A stretch of 64,000 nucleotides of DNA from Chania multitudinisentens RB-25 (GTDB taxonomy: Bacteria > Pseudomonadota > Gammaproteobacteria > Enterobacterales > Enterobacteriaceae). Below the pieces are notes generated by a model. The model did no database searches, was not told where the DNA came from, and saw only the letters and a program-made list of their open reading frames with translations. Every line of letters begins with the position of its first letter. Position 1 is the first letter of the stretch. Both the position numbers and the translations under genes were made by a program. Below are positions 18,046 to 28,100 of the stretch, one piece after another. Location: NCBI RefSeq assembly GCF_000520015.2, contig NZ_CP007044.2:3100001-3164000 (forward strand). Direction: 5' to 3'.

Positions 18046-19263
18046 ATGCGTTGGATAAAGCTTGCCTGGTACAATATTTTGAGAAACAGACGCCGGGCTC
18101 TATTAACGATATCCGTCAACGCCATTGCGACGATGGCGCTGTTGGTCAGCATTGGTTTTGGTCTGTTTACCTACGAATCCCTGGAAGAAATGGCGATCAG
18201 GGAAAATGGCAACGTTATTCTCTCAATGCCGGGATATTTTTCTACGGAAGAAGATTTTCCTTTGCAGTTGGGCATGAGTGATTATCAGGCACTGCAACAC
18301 CGCTATCTCTCGGATCCTGATACCAAGTCGGTGTTGCCGAGGGTGGATTTTTCTGGTCTGATTTCCAATGGTGAGAAATCAACGATTTTTATCGGGCAAG
18401 GGGTTGAGGCCAGAGAGTTTCAGATCAAAGGTCCCATTATGCTGCTGACTCATGGCAAGACGTTGTCAGGCAAATCGGACCCGGCGTTGGCCCCCGAAGT
18501 GATGCTGGCGGAAGGGTTAGCTAAAAACCTGAAGGTCAGCGTGGGTGATGAGATCACGCTGATGTCTACCACAGTAAATAATACGCTGAACGCCATTGAT
18601 TTCCGCGTGGTCGGTATCTTTTCCACCGGGGTGCCTGAGTTGGATAAGCGCCAACTTTATACTTCGTTGTCCGCCGCACAACAGTTGTTAGACAGTGACA
18701 AGGTCAGCACACTCTCCATTTTTCTGTATGAGCACAGGGAAACGGAGGCCAAGTTAAAGCAGATACAGATTGAACAAACTGCTTTGGAGGCGACGCCGTG
18801 GATCAATCTTGCCTCGTTTTATCAAAAAGTGAAAAACTTATATAACAACCTGTTTAGCCTCCTGGGTGGCATCATTATCGTCATGGTGTTTTTAGCGATC
18901 TCCAATACGATGAGCATGTCAGTTGTGGAGCGGACGAAAGAAATCGGCACGCTGGCGGCGTTGGGCTCATTCAGGTGCGAAATCATCCGCAATTTTGTGT
19001 TGGAAGGGTTGCTGTTGGGTCTGGTGGGCACCTTCATTGGCACCTTACTAGCGCTGTCTGTCAGCGGTTTTCTGCTAGTTGTAAACATAGAAATGCCGCC
19101 GCCACCGGGTAGCAGCATGGCTTACCCATTGTATGTCAATTTTTCTCTGATAGGCGCTTTAGTCACGTCGTTGATCCTCACGGGGATCTGCATCATGGCT
19201 GCCTGGCTTGCGGCCCGCAAAGGCGCACGTAAGACAATTGTGGAGGCACTTAACCATGTGTAA
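18046..19263 (+). CDS. FtsX/MacB-type ABC permease
   Basis: Product of 405 residues. One membrane helix near the N-terminus (about residues 18-40) is followed by a periplasmic domain of about 220 residues (MacB_PCD type) and three helices at the C-terminus (about 275-300, 320-345, 370-395), the FtsX layout. The stretch MSMSVVERTKEIGTLAALGS is the typical coupling region before the last helices. With the ATPase at 17365 it should form a LolCDE/MacB-like complex. No MacA-type membrane-fusion protein is encoded nearby; instead the next gene encodes a LolA-like carrier, which it overlaps by eight bases. Confidence 0.92.
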   Translation: MRWIKLAWYNILRNRRRALLTISVNAIATMALLVSIGFGLFTYESLEEMAIRENGNVILSMPGYFSTEEDFPLQLGMSDYQALQHRYLSDPDTKSVLPRVDFSGLISNGEKSTIFIGQGVEAREFQIKGPIMLLTHGKTLSGKSDPALAPEVMLAEGLAKNLKVSVGDEITLMSTTVNNTLNAIDFRVVGIFSTGVPELDKRQLYTSLSAAQQLLDSDKVSTLSIFLYEHRETEAKLKQIQIEQTALEATPWINLASFYQKVKNLYNNLFSLLGGIIIVMVFLAISNTMSMSVVERTKEIGTLAALGSFRCEIIRNFVLEGLLLGLVGTFIGTLLALSVSGFLLVVNIEMPPPPGSSMAYPLYVNFSLIGALVTSLILTGICIMAAWLAARKGARKTIVEALNHV

Positions 19264-20026
19264 TCAATATTATTCAAAGTACAGCGTTCATGCGGCTTGG
19301 CGTTTATTGTGCATCCTGTTGTTTGTGCCCTCTGTGTTAGCCGAGCCGAGCGTAGAGCAGCGCCTTAAGCAGGCAGACAGTTATCGGCAGGAGGCGGGTT
19401 CCATCAAGGCCGAGGTTGGGGTAAACCAGTTTGTGCAAGGAAGCTTAAAAGCAACCCAGTTATATGATGTTTACACCAAACCCGGAAAGGGTTCGCTGGT
19501 GGTGTTTAAATCTGCTGCGGAGGCTGGGCAAAAAATGTTGATGCAGGATGATAATTATTGGTTGTTTATGCCGAAAAGCCGACGCCCTATCCGTATTACG
19601 CCCATGCAAAAATTGCTGGGAGACGCCTCTGTAGGGGATATATCTTCGCTAAGTTGGAGTGAAAGTTACCGGGCTGAAGTAAAACAACCCAAGCTGCAGG
19701 TAAACGGGGAAGATGCGTTGGAGCTATTACTGGAAGCTAAGAGTAAAGGGGCCAGCTATCACAAAATCGAACTGGTGCTGAGTGCGAGCGACAGCTTTCC
19801 TTTAGCGGCTAATCTCTATCTGCAATCCGGCAAGTTAGCGAAAACAGCCCAATTCAGCCGAGGTGTAATGAATAATCACCCTGCAGTTATCTCAATGAAA
19901 TTGCTGGATGGAATTCAGCAGAAAAATGAAACTATTATCGAATTCAAGGGCTCACGCACCATCGATATTGATGACAAGCTTTTCAACCCTTCATACTTGG
20001 TAAGAAATAATCTTGAAAATATCTAG
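19256..20026 (+). CDS. LolA-like outer-membrane lipoprotein-sorting protein
   Basis: Product of 256 residues, with a signal peptide (hydrophobic stretch AAWRLLCILLFVPSVLA). The mature part fits the LolA/LolB-like fold seen in the 'outer membrane lipoprotein-sorting protein' family: an N-terminal helix (VEQRLKQADSYRQ), then beta strands such as YDVYTKPGKGSLVVFKS, DNYWLFMPKSRRPIRI and a C-terminal pattern ending DDKLFNPSYL. Such proteins carry hydrophobic cargo in the periplasm. I chose ATG 19256, which overlaps the permease stop and begins just before the signal peptide. Placed behind a Lol/MacB-like ABC pair, it may shuttle the cluster's product to the outer membrane. Confidence 0.85.
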   Translation: MCNQYYSKYSVHAAWRLLCILLFVPSVLAEPSVEQRLKQADSYRQEAGSIKAEVGVNQFVQGSLKATQLYDVYTKPGKGSLVVFKSAAEAGQKMLMQDDNYWLFMPKSRRPIRITPMQKLLGDASVGDISSLSWSESYRAEVKQPKLQVNGEDALELLLEAKSKGASYHKIELVLSASDSFPLAANLYLQSGKLAKTAQFSRGVMNNHPAVISMKLLDGIQQKNETIIEFKGSRTIDIDDKLFNPSYLVRNNLENI

Positions 20027-20038
20027 TGGGTTAAAATC

Positions 20039-20100
20039 TATATCCTAATGGATTTCAAGTTGCACCTCTGTACGGCACAACTTGAAAGATGACGGGTATA
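20039..20100. repeat. Palindromic intergenic repeat
   Basis: The stretch reads towards a centre from both sides: ATTTCAAGTTGCA on the left and CACAACTTGAAAG on the right, with TATATCC and GGGTATA at the outer ends. It resembles the repeat at 1397 and the short intergenic palindromes common in Serratia and Yersinia. In the RNA it would form a strong hairpin between the export genes and the next gene. Confidence 0.55.
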
Positions 20101-20142
20101 TTGTCACTTTTTCTTATTATTGAGTATTCGGAAAGGAACATT

Positions 20143-20787
20143 ATGGCATATGGAAAAACAGTTTTAATAGCTGTGGCTATTGGCGCTCTGCTCGTTGTGT
20201 CGGGGGCTAATGCCGCACCCGCGATGGTGGTTTCAACAACGATGAAATCACAATATGAGTCAGCCGTTGAGGGGGATGCTACGGCAACAAAACAGCTATT
20301 TGAATCGTTGAGTAAGCTGTACCAGACCACACCTGACAGTGCTTTGTTAAATATGCTGCTGGGCAGCGTAGAAACCATGATGGCGCGCGATACCTGGCTG
20401 CCTTGGCGCAAGCTCAAGTATGCCGAGGCGGGGATGTCGCGCATGGATAAAGCTATTGCACTGTTACAGCCAGAAGATGAAATCTCCACGTTTGCGGATA
20501 CCCCTGTTTCCTTATGGGTCAAAACCACCGCCGGGTGCACGTTTATTGAAATGCCAGAGATGTTTAACCGTTTTGACTCAGGTTATCAGTTATTGACGGA
20601 GATGCTTGATAGCGACATCGTGAAGTCCTTACCTATTTCGGTCACGGCGGCGACCTACGTTTGCGCAGGCAAAGCGGCGAAACAGGCGGGGCAAACACAG
20701 GCAGCAAAGCAGTATCTGGCATTGGTGATGTCCGGGGTTCCTGGAAGTAAAGAGGCTATGATTGCCGGGGAACTGCTTGCGGATTAA
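20143..20787 (+). CDS. Secreted helical protein of unknown function
   Basis: Product of 214 residues with a signal peptide (MAYGKTVLIAVAIGALLVVS, cleavage near ANAAP). The mature protein is predicted to be mainly helical, with repeat-like pairs such as LFESLSKLYQTTPDSALLNM and AKQAGQTQAAKQYLALVMSG that resemble TPR units. Two Cys residues (CTF and CAG) could form a disulfide. I do not recognise a family. The start at 20143 has a GGAAAGGA site upstream and keeps the signal peptide; the upstream frame to 20089 runs through the palindromic repeat. Its place between the LolA-like carrier and the thiolase suggests a helper role in export or self-protection. Confidence 0.8.
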   Translation: MAYGKTVLIAVAIGALLVVSGANAAPAMVVSTTMKSQYESAVEGDATATKQLFESLSKLYQTTPDSALLNMLLGSVETMMARDTWLPWRKLKYAEAGMSRMDKAIALLQPEDEISTFADTPVSLWVKTTAGCTFIEMPEMFNRFDSGYQLLTEMLDSDIVKSLPISVTAATYVCAGKAAKQAGQTQAAKQYLALVMSGVPGSKEAMIAGELLAD

Positions 20788-20840
20788 CGCGCCGGTTGTG
20801 CCATAGGATTTAGGATGACACTAAAAGCGGGGGGAGATCA

Positions 20841-22049
20841 ATGAAAAAAGTGGTAATCACTGCGGCTGTCAGAAGTGCGATAGGTTCGTTTGGTCAATCA
20901 TTTAAACAGACTTCGGTCGATTTTCTCGGTGCCAAAGTCACAAAAGAGGCGATGATAAGGTCGGGAATTAATGGGCAAATAGTGGATGAGGTTATATTAG
21001 GCTGTGCCATTCAAGCAGGGCTAGGTCAAAATCTGGCCCGGCAGTGCGCGATACAAGCCGGTATTCCCGTTGAGATCCCGGCATTGACGGTTAATCAGGT
21101 ATGTGGCTCGAGCCTCCGGGCTATTTCTCTTGCAGCACAGTTGATTAAAGCTGGCGATGCCAGCGTCGTCATCGCCGCAGGTGCGGAAAATATGAGCCAG
21201 GCTCCGTTGGTGATGAGAAATATGCGTTTGGGCCATTTGATGGGGAATATCCAGACCCAAGATGAAATTCTCAATAATCTGACAGATAAATATTACGATT
21301 GCCATATGGGCGTTATGGCGGAAAATTTGGCAAAGAAATTCAGCATCAGTAGAGAAGAACAAGACCGCTTTGCCCTTTGGTCTCATATGAAGGCCAAAAA
21401 AGCCCTCGAGTCTAACCGATTTTCCGATGAAATTTGTCCGATAGAGATTATCCAGGCAAATGGCAGTGCGGCAATAATGCAACACGATGAACATATTTAT
21501 GCCGATACGAGTCTTTCAAGGTTGGAGGCGTTAAAGTCAGTTTTTGATTCGGCAGGAACGGTCACTGCCGGAAATTCCTCGGGTATCAATGATGGTGCCG
21601 CTGCCCTGATATTAATGAGCGAAGAACAGGCTAACGCTCATGGGATACCTATTATCGCCGAGGTTGTCAGTTATGCTCAGGTGGGTGTTGAGCCACTGAT
21701 GATGGGCTATGCTCCGGTTCCTGCCATTAAGCAGGCATTGAGCCTGGCGAAATTACAGTTGAGCGATATTGATTTGATTGAGCTCAATGAAGCTTTTGCC
21801 GTGCAGGTGCTTGCGGTCATTAAGGGGTTAAGAACGGAAGGCATTGGGGAGGTGGCTGCCGATAAACTGAATGTCAATGGGGGAGCTATCGCTTTGGGAA
21901 GCCCTATTGGTGCCAGCGGTGCCAGAATTGTCGTTACTCTACTTTATGAAATGATGAGGCGGGGATCCCGGCTTGGATTAGCGGCGTTATGCATGGGGGG
22001 CGGAATAGGCTCGGCAATAATTGTAAAACGTTATTCAAATACGGATTAA
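20841..22049 (+). CDS. Thiolase-family protein lacking the GHP histidine
   Basis: Product of 402 residues, the full length of an acetyl-CoA acetyltransferase-type thiolase. The nucleophile is present as NQVCGSSL (Cys88), the NEAF motif as LIELNEAFAVQVLA, and the second catalytic Cys as ALCMGGGIGSA (Cys384). The third catalytic motif, normally GGAIALGHPIGASG, reads GGAIALGSPIGASG, so the His that activates the nucleophile is Ser354. A normal Claisen reaction is therefore doubtful; it may act as a degradative or acyl-transfer enzyme, or hold an acyl group for the ACP at the start of the next protein. A GGGGGAG ribosome site precedes the ATG, and it lies in the same direction as the megasynthase genes. 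Confidence 0.93.
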   Translation: MKKVVITAAVRSAIGSFGQSFKQTSVDFLGAKVTKEAMIRSGINGQIVDEVILGCAIQAGLGQNLARQCAIQAGIPVEIPALTVNQVCGSSLRAISLAAQLIKAGDASVVIAAGAENMSQAPLVMRNMRLGHLMGNIQTQDEILNNLTDKYYDCHMGVMAENLAKKFSISREEQDRFALWSHMKAKKALESNRFSDEICPIEIIQANGSAAIMQHDEHIYADTSLSRLEALKSVFDSAGTVTAGNSSGINDGAAALILMSEEQANAHGIPIIAEVVSYAQVGVEPLMMGYAPVPAIKQALSLAKLQLSDIDLIELNEAFAVQVLAVIKGLRTEGIGEVAADKLNVNGGAIALGSPIGASGARIVVTLLYEMMRRGSRLGLAALCMGGGIGSAIIVKRYSNTD

Positions 22050-22166
22050 CGCATAAATCATTTTCATTTAGTGATTCCATATCACTTTGTAAATATTCAA
22101 ATTAAATAAAGTACTATAAAAATATAATCTTTGGCGTGCAAATAAAACTGCAAGGATGACAGACTC

Positions 22167-25100
22167 ATGGGTATAAAGTCGGGAAAGCATCAGTCAATTA
22201 AAAGAAAGTCAAAAAAACAGCACGGTGATAAAGTTTCACTTTCCACCTCCACTGTGGCGGCTGATCCTTTTAATCAGGCGCTGGAGGAAATCATTCAGTT
22301 AATGGAGTCAGCGCCTGATAAAGTCAGTCGTATAAACGTATCGGCAGCGGGAGATATTAATAAAGGATGGGGTGTGACAACCCGAGAGATTATTAATCGA
22401 GCGCGTGAGTTGGTGGGGGATCATAGCGGGCAAGAGAATTTAAATGCGGAGACTAACCTGTTTGATGCCGGTTTGGACTCCATGACTATGGTCGCCGTGC
22501 AGGGCCACTTACAAAAAGAGTTTGGTGTCAGTCTGAGCCAATCAACGATACTGGATCACCCCACCCTTGAGGGGTTGGCTGACCACATTCAACAGAAAAT
22601 GGCGGCCCAGACAGCCCTGGATGTTGAGAGCCGTGCTGTCATAGCGAAATTGCGGAGCAACGTGGTTGACGAACCAATCGCCATCGTTGGAATGGCATGT
22701 CGTTTCCCCGGTGGAGCAGATACGCCGGCGGCTTATTGGGAGCTACTTAGCCAGGGCCGAGATCCGATTGAACACATCCCTGTTTCCCGTTGGAAACACG
22801 ATCCGCAACGATTTGTGCCTATCACCAGCAGTGAGGGCGGTTTTCTCCAGAATATTGACCAGTTCGATCCGCTGTTCTTTGGTATCTCACCGAAAGAGGC
22901 CGAGTCACTGGACCCTCAGCAGCGGCTGCTACTTGAGCTGTGCCATGAGTCTTTTGAAGATGCCGGGCTAGATGTTCAAGCACTGTCGGGTAGCCAAACG
23001 GGCGTTTTTGTGGGGGTTTCCGGTTCAGATTATGCGGCTTTGGGGAAAGATCTCGGTCATAACACGGGACCTTATTCTCTGACTGGGAGCATGTTAAGCA
23101 CCGCTGCCGGGCGTATTTCTTATGCATTTGGCCTACAGGGGCCTTGTCTGGCGCTGGATTCGGCCTGCTCTTCCTCACTGGTTGCTGTCCACTACGGGGT
23201 TAAAGAGTTGCAAGCGGGGAGCTGCGATCTTGCGGTGGCTGCCGCCGTTAACCTGATTTTGAAGCCCGATGGGCATATCAGCTACTCGAATCTGAACGCG
23301 CTTTCTCCTCGTGGGCGTTGCCGCAGTTTTGCCGATGATGCCGATGGCTATGTGCGCAGCGAAGGGGGGGCGGCAGTGGTGTTGAAACGTCTGAGCGATG
23401 CTGTACGCGATGGCAACCCGATTCTGGCGCTCGTTGGCGGCTCGGCGATTAATCATAATGGCCGCAATGGTGGATTTACCGTACCTAGCGGCCTGGCTCA
23501 GGAACGTGCTATCCGCAGCGCCTTGGCGAACAGCCACATCGACCTGGAGCAGGTCGACTATATTGAGGCGCATGGCTCAGGAACCAAACTGGGCGATCCG
23601 CAGGAAGCGGACGCTTTGAATCGGGTATTTGCCGGGCGGCAGCGCCCACTGTGGATCGGCAGCGTGAAGTCAAACCTGGGTCATCTTGAAGCCGCCGCGG
23701 GCATGGCCGGATTGGTTAAGCTGGTGCTGTGCATGCAACACGGTCAGTTTACGCCGAATCTGCATCTGACGCGACCCAACACGCTGATTGACTGGGACAC
23801 CGCCGCGCTGCGTGTGGTCGATCGCCTGATTGATTGGCCGCAGCACGAACACCCCAAAACCGCAGGGATCACCTCGCTAGGTATCAACGGTAGCAACGTC
23901 CACATGATATTGCGTGCCCATCAGCCGGAAATATCGCAGCGGGAAGCCCAAGGGGTGGAACCTGTCCTGCCCGCTCCTTATCTGTTTACCCTGTCGGCGA
24001 AATCTGCCACAGGGTTAGCGGCCATGGCTGCCACGTTTGCCGAGGCCGTGCCGGAACAGGGCACTCAGGCATTGGCTCACTGGTGTCGCGCGGCCAATTT
24101 TCAGCGTAGCGGCTATCACGTTCGCTTCGCGTGTCTGGCAAAAGACGGCCAATCTCTACAGCAAGAATTACGCCATTTTGCCACTTCCAGGACAGAAAAC
24201 AGCCAGTTGGCCACGCAGTCTTCGGTCAAGCATGGCGGTTATAAAACACAGAAAGTGGCGTTTGTCTACTCAAGTAAAGATCCGCATCACGTCACTGTGC
24301 TCGCGGATCTTTACCTGCATTCTGCCGTTTACCGCCACCATTTTGCACGTTGCGATCAACGGCTGCAGCCCATGTTGGGTTTTTCATTGGCTAATGCGTT
24401 GTACCAAGATAAATGTGATCTCGCTTTAATGGCATCGCCCCTGGCGACTCAGGCGGCTATGTTCAGCACGGGATATGCGTTAACACAATTCTGGAAATCC
24501 GTGGGGATTGTCCCCGGCTGCGTGATTGGATGCGGCATGGGCGAATACGTTGCGGCCTGTGTCGCGGGAGCTATCGGTCTGGACGACGCATTGCAGGCTG
24601 TGGTTGGTGGTTGCCAGACCGCTGGGCAGCGAGGCCCGGTGATGGGCAACGGTCATATACCGATGTATTCAACGATGACGGGGCGGCCGATAGCCGAATA
24701 TCGTGAGGCTCCAGACCAATACTGGCCTCAGCAGGCAACAGCCCCAATCCTCTTGGAGGAAGCGCTGCAACAGGCCCTTCAAAACGGCGTGCAATACGTC
24801 ATTGAGATCGGCGCTACGGCTGGCCTCGCAGAGCTGTTGTCAGGGCCAGCAACCGCAGAGCATGTGCTGTTCAGGCCTGCACTTATTGCCGAATGCGGTG
24901 TTTGGCAACAAATCAATGACAGCCTGTCGGTGCTTTATCAGGCTGGGGCCACCATTGATTGGATGGGGTATCACGGCACCCGGCCTTTGGCGACGCCATT
25001 GCCACTTACGGCCTATCACCGCAAATCTTATTGGTTTGCAGAACCGAGCCTTGAGCTGCCAGACGTCGCCAGTACCGCTGCGCAGCGTCCGCAAAACATC

Positions 25101-28100
25101 CCAGAAGAGGTAACCAAGATGGATGAAATCCTACCCAATATCATTAACATGGTTAGCGATGTGATTGGCGTTCCAAAAGCAGAACTGGGTAAGGACGTTC
25201 ATCTCTTTGCGTTAGGGATGGACTCGCTGATGCTGGTGCAACTTAACAAACGGCTACAGTCTCACTACGGCGTGCAAATCTCCCTTAATGACTTTTTTAC
25301 CCGCATCAATACCGCTCAGTTGATCGCCGATTTTGTCTTGCAACAACGGCCCAATGCCGTGCAACTGAGGATAGAGACCGGACAGAAGGGGGCTGTGGCC
25401 TCCCTGGGAGAGATCCAGCCCTCCATCACTGCGATGATCGCTGAGGTGATCGGTGTGCAGGGGAGTGAACTCGGTGAAGAGGAGCATCTCTTTGCGCTGG
25501 GGATGGACTCGCTGATGCTGGTGCAACTGAACAAACGACTGCAATCACACTTCGGGGTACAAATCTCCCTTAATGACTTTTTTACGCAGATCCATACACC
25601 TTCGCGTATTGCACAGTATGTACTGACGGCGATGCCTGAAAGAATGCCCTTGCCAGCGAGCCAACCATTATTATCTGCCGTAACCGAACCTGTGGTCTTA
25701 GCGGATAAAGCTGAAATTGACCCGACTGGCTTGCAGGCTCTGTTACAGGGCCAGTTGGCTCTTATGCAACAGCAGATACAGCTACTCGAAGGATTAGCCT
25801 CAGGCGCTCAGGTGCAGGCTCCCCCTCAGTTAGCCAAGCCTGCGGCAGCCGTTATCCCCACGCTGAGAACATTGGTCGCTCCGCTCCAGAAACCGAGCAA
25901 CGAGTCGCTTACTCCACAGCAATTGGCCTTTGTGCGCCAGTTGGCGGAAGATATTAACCTGCGGACACCGCAGTCAAAAGCCTATGCTGCACACAATCGT
26001 TCAGGTTTTGCGGATTGGCTGACGGGACTGAATTTTTCTCTGGCTGCCAAAGAGCTTTGTTACCCGGTAGTGGTTGAAACCTCAAAAGGATCGCGTTTTA
26101 CCGATCTCGATGGTAATGAGTATATCGACACCTGTATGGGATATGGTGTCAACCTGTTCGGGCATAACCCTGATTTTATTACTACCGCCATCAGGCAACA
26201 GTTGGATAAAGGGATCACTCTGGGGCCGCAATCACCTTTGGCTGCCGACGTTGCCACATTGATCCGTGAGATGACGGGGGTCGAACGGGTGACCTTTTCC
26301 AATACGGGAACCGAGGCCGTTATGGCGGCCCTGCGCATGGCGCGCGCGGTGACTCACAGGAAAAAGATTGTGCGTTTCAGCACCTCATACCACGGTTCTT
26401 TTGACGGCATATTGGCCGAGGCTGGCGAACAGGGTGCCCAGCCTTCTGCGGGCTGCCATGTAGAGTCGATGGTTGCGGACACTCTGGTACTGAATTATGG
26501 TTCCGCCGATTCTTTACGGCGGATTGCTGAGCAGGCGGATGAAATAGCCGCCGTACTGGTCGAGCCGGTGCAGAGCCGCAATCCCTCTCTCCAGCCTGCA
26601 CAGTATCTCAGGCAGCTACGGGAGTTAACGCAACAGCACGGGATCGCACTGATTTTTGACGAGATGATCCTGGGGTTTCGCTGCCACATTGGCGGGGCTC
26701 AAGCCCACTTTGGGATTGAGGCGGATCTGGTGACCTACGGGAAGATTGTCGGCGGTGGCCTGCCTATTGGGGTGGTTGCTGGCCGAGCGGCCTGGTTAGC
26801 CTGTATTGATGGTGGCGACTGGCAGTTTGGCGACGGTTCACAACCGCAGGCCGAGACCACCGTTTTTGCCGGAACCTTCTGTAAACACCCGCTTTCTATG
26901 GCGGCTGCCCATGCGGTCTTGAGCCGGATCAAACAGGAGGGAGGGCAGTTGCAGGAACGCCTGAATCAGGTCACGGCAGACTTTTGCACACGGGTTGAGG
27001 CATTTTTCCAGGAACAGGAAGTGCCATTGGAAACGAAGAGTTTCAGCTCAATGTACCGTTTCGAACCGCTGCCCTCCCAGGATATGCTGAATCTGGCGTT
27101 GGAAACCAATCTGTTCTTCCGACTGTTACAACAAGAGGGTGTTTATTACTGGGAACGCCGGGTCTGTCTGTTTTCCACCGCGCATACGCCGCAAGACATA
27201 GAGCATATGTTGCGGGCGATTAAACGGGCAGTGGCTCAACTGCGCAGTGGTGGTTTCAGCTTCCGACGCCTGGCGTCCGGGCATCTACCCACACCGCAGG
27301 CCAAAGGTAAGACTCTGTCTTCTGAAGAGCGGCGTATGTACGTTCTGAGCCGCATGAAGGGCGGCGATATGGCTTACCGGATCTGCGGTGCATTCAAATT
27401 AGCCGGGAAATTTGACGTGGGTAAGGCTAAAGCGCTGTTTGCCGTCCTCGCTTCCCGCCATGAGGCATTGCGTGCGGGTTACCGTATTCAGGACGGCGAG
27501 GTGCAGCGTTATGTGCAAACCCAGGTGGAGCCACAGATAACCTTTGTCGATCAGGAGGCGTCTTCATCCGAGCAGGAGATGATGCAGCCCGACGAGCGGT
27601 TGTTTGATTTGACGGCCCCGCCGCTGTGGCGTGTCAGGATCGTTCGTGCCGCCACGGCCAAAACCGCTTCGCCGCAGTATCTGTTGATGGTTGAACTGCA
27701 TCACCTGATCGCCGACGGCATCTCTTTGTCGCTGCTGATGGAGGATTTCTTTCGCTTATACCAAGAGAAGGCACTGGAGCCGCTCACGGCAGGCTATGCG
27801 GATTTTGTTGCTCTGGAGCATACCTTCCGCGGGGAAGAAAGTAGTGCCAGACAGCAGACCTATTGGTTATCTCAATTGCAGCCTTTGCCACCGTTGCTTG
27901 ATTTGCCATTGGATTATCCACGACCGCCCCAAACCGATTTTTCCGGCGACACGGTGCACTTTGTGCTGAATAAAAAGCTGACCAAGGCCATTAAAGACGC
28001 CAGCAAGCGGTACCGTTGTACTCCATTCAACCTGTTGCTCAGTGCCTATTTCGTTTTACTCCATAAACTGTCACGGCAAAACGATCTCTGCATTGGCACG

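Noticed and set aside
17365..19263. A complete MacAB-TolC-type drug pump
   Set aside because: There is no MacA-type fusion protein nearby and the next gene is LolA-like, so a Lol-like route fits better.
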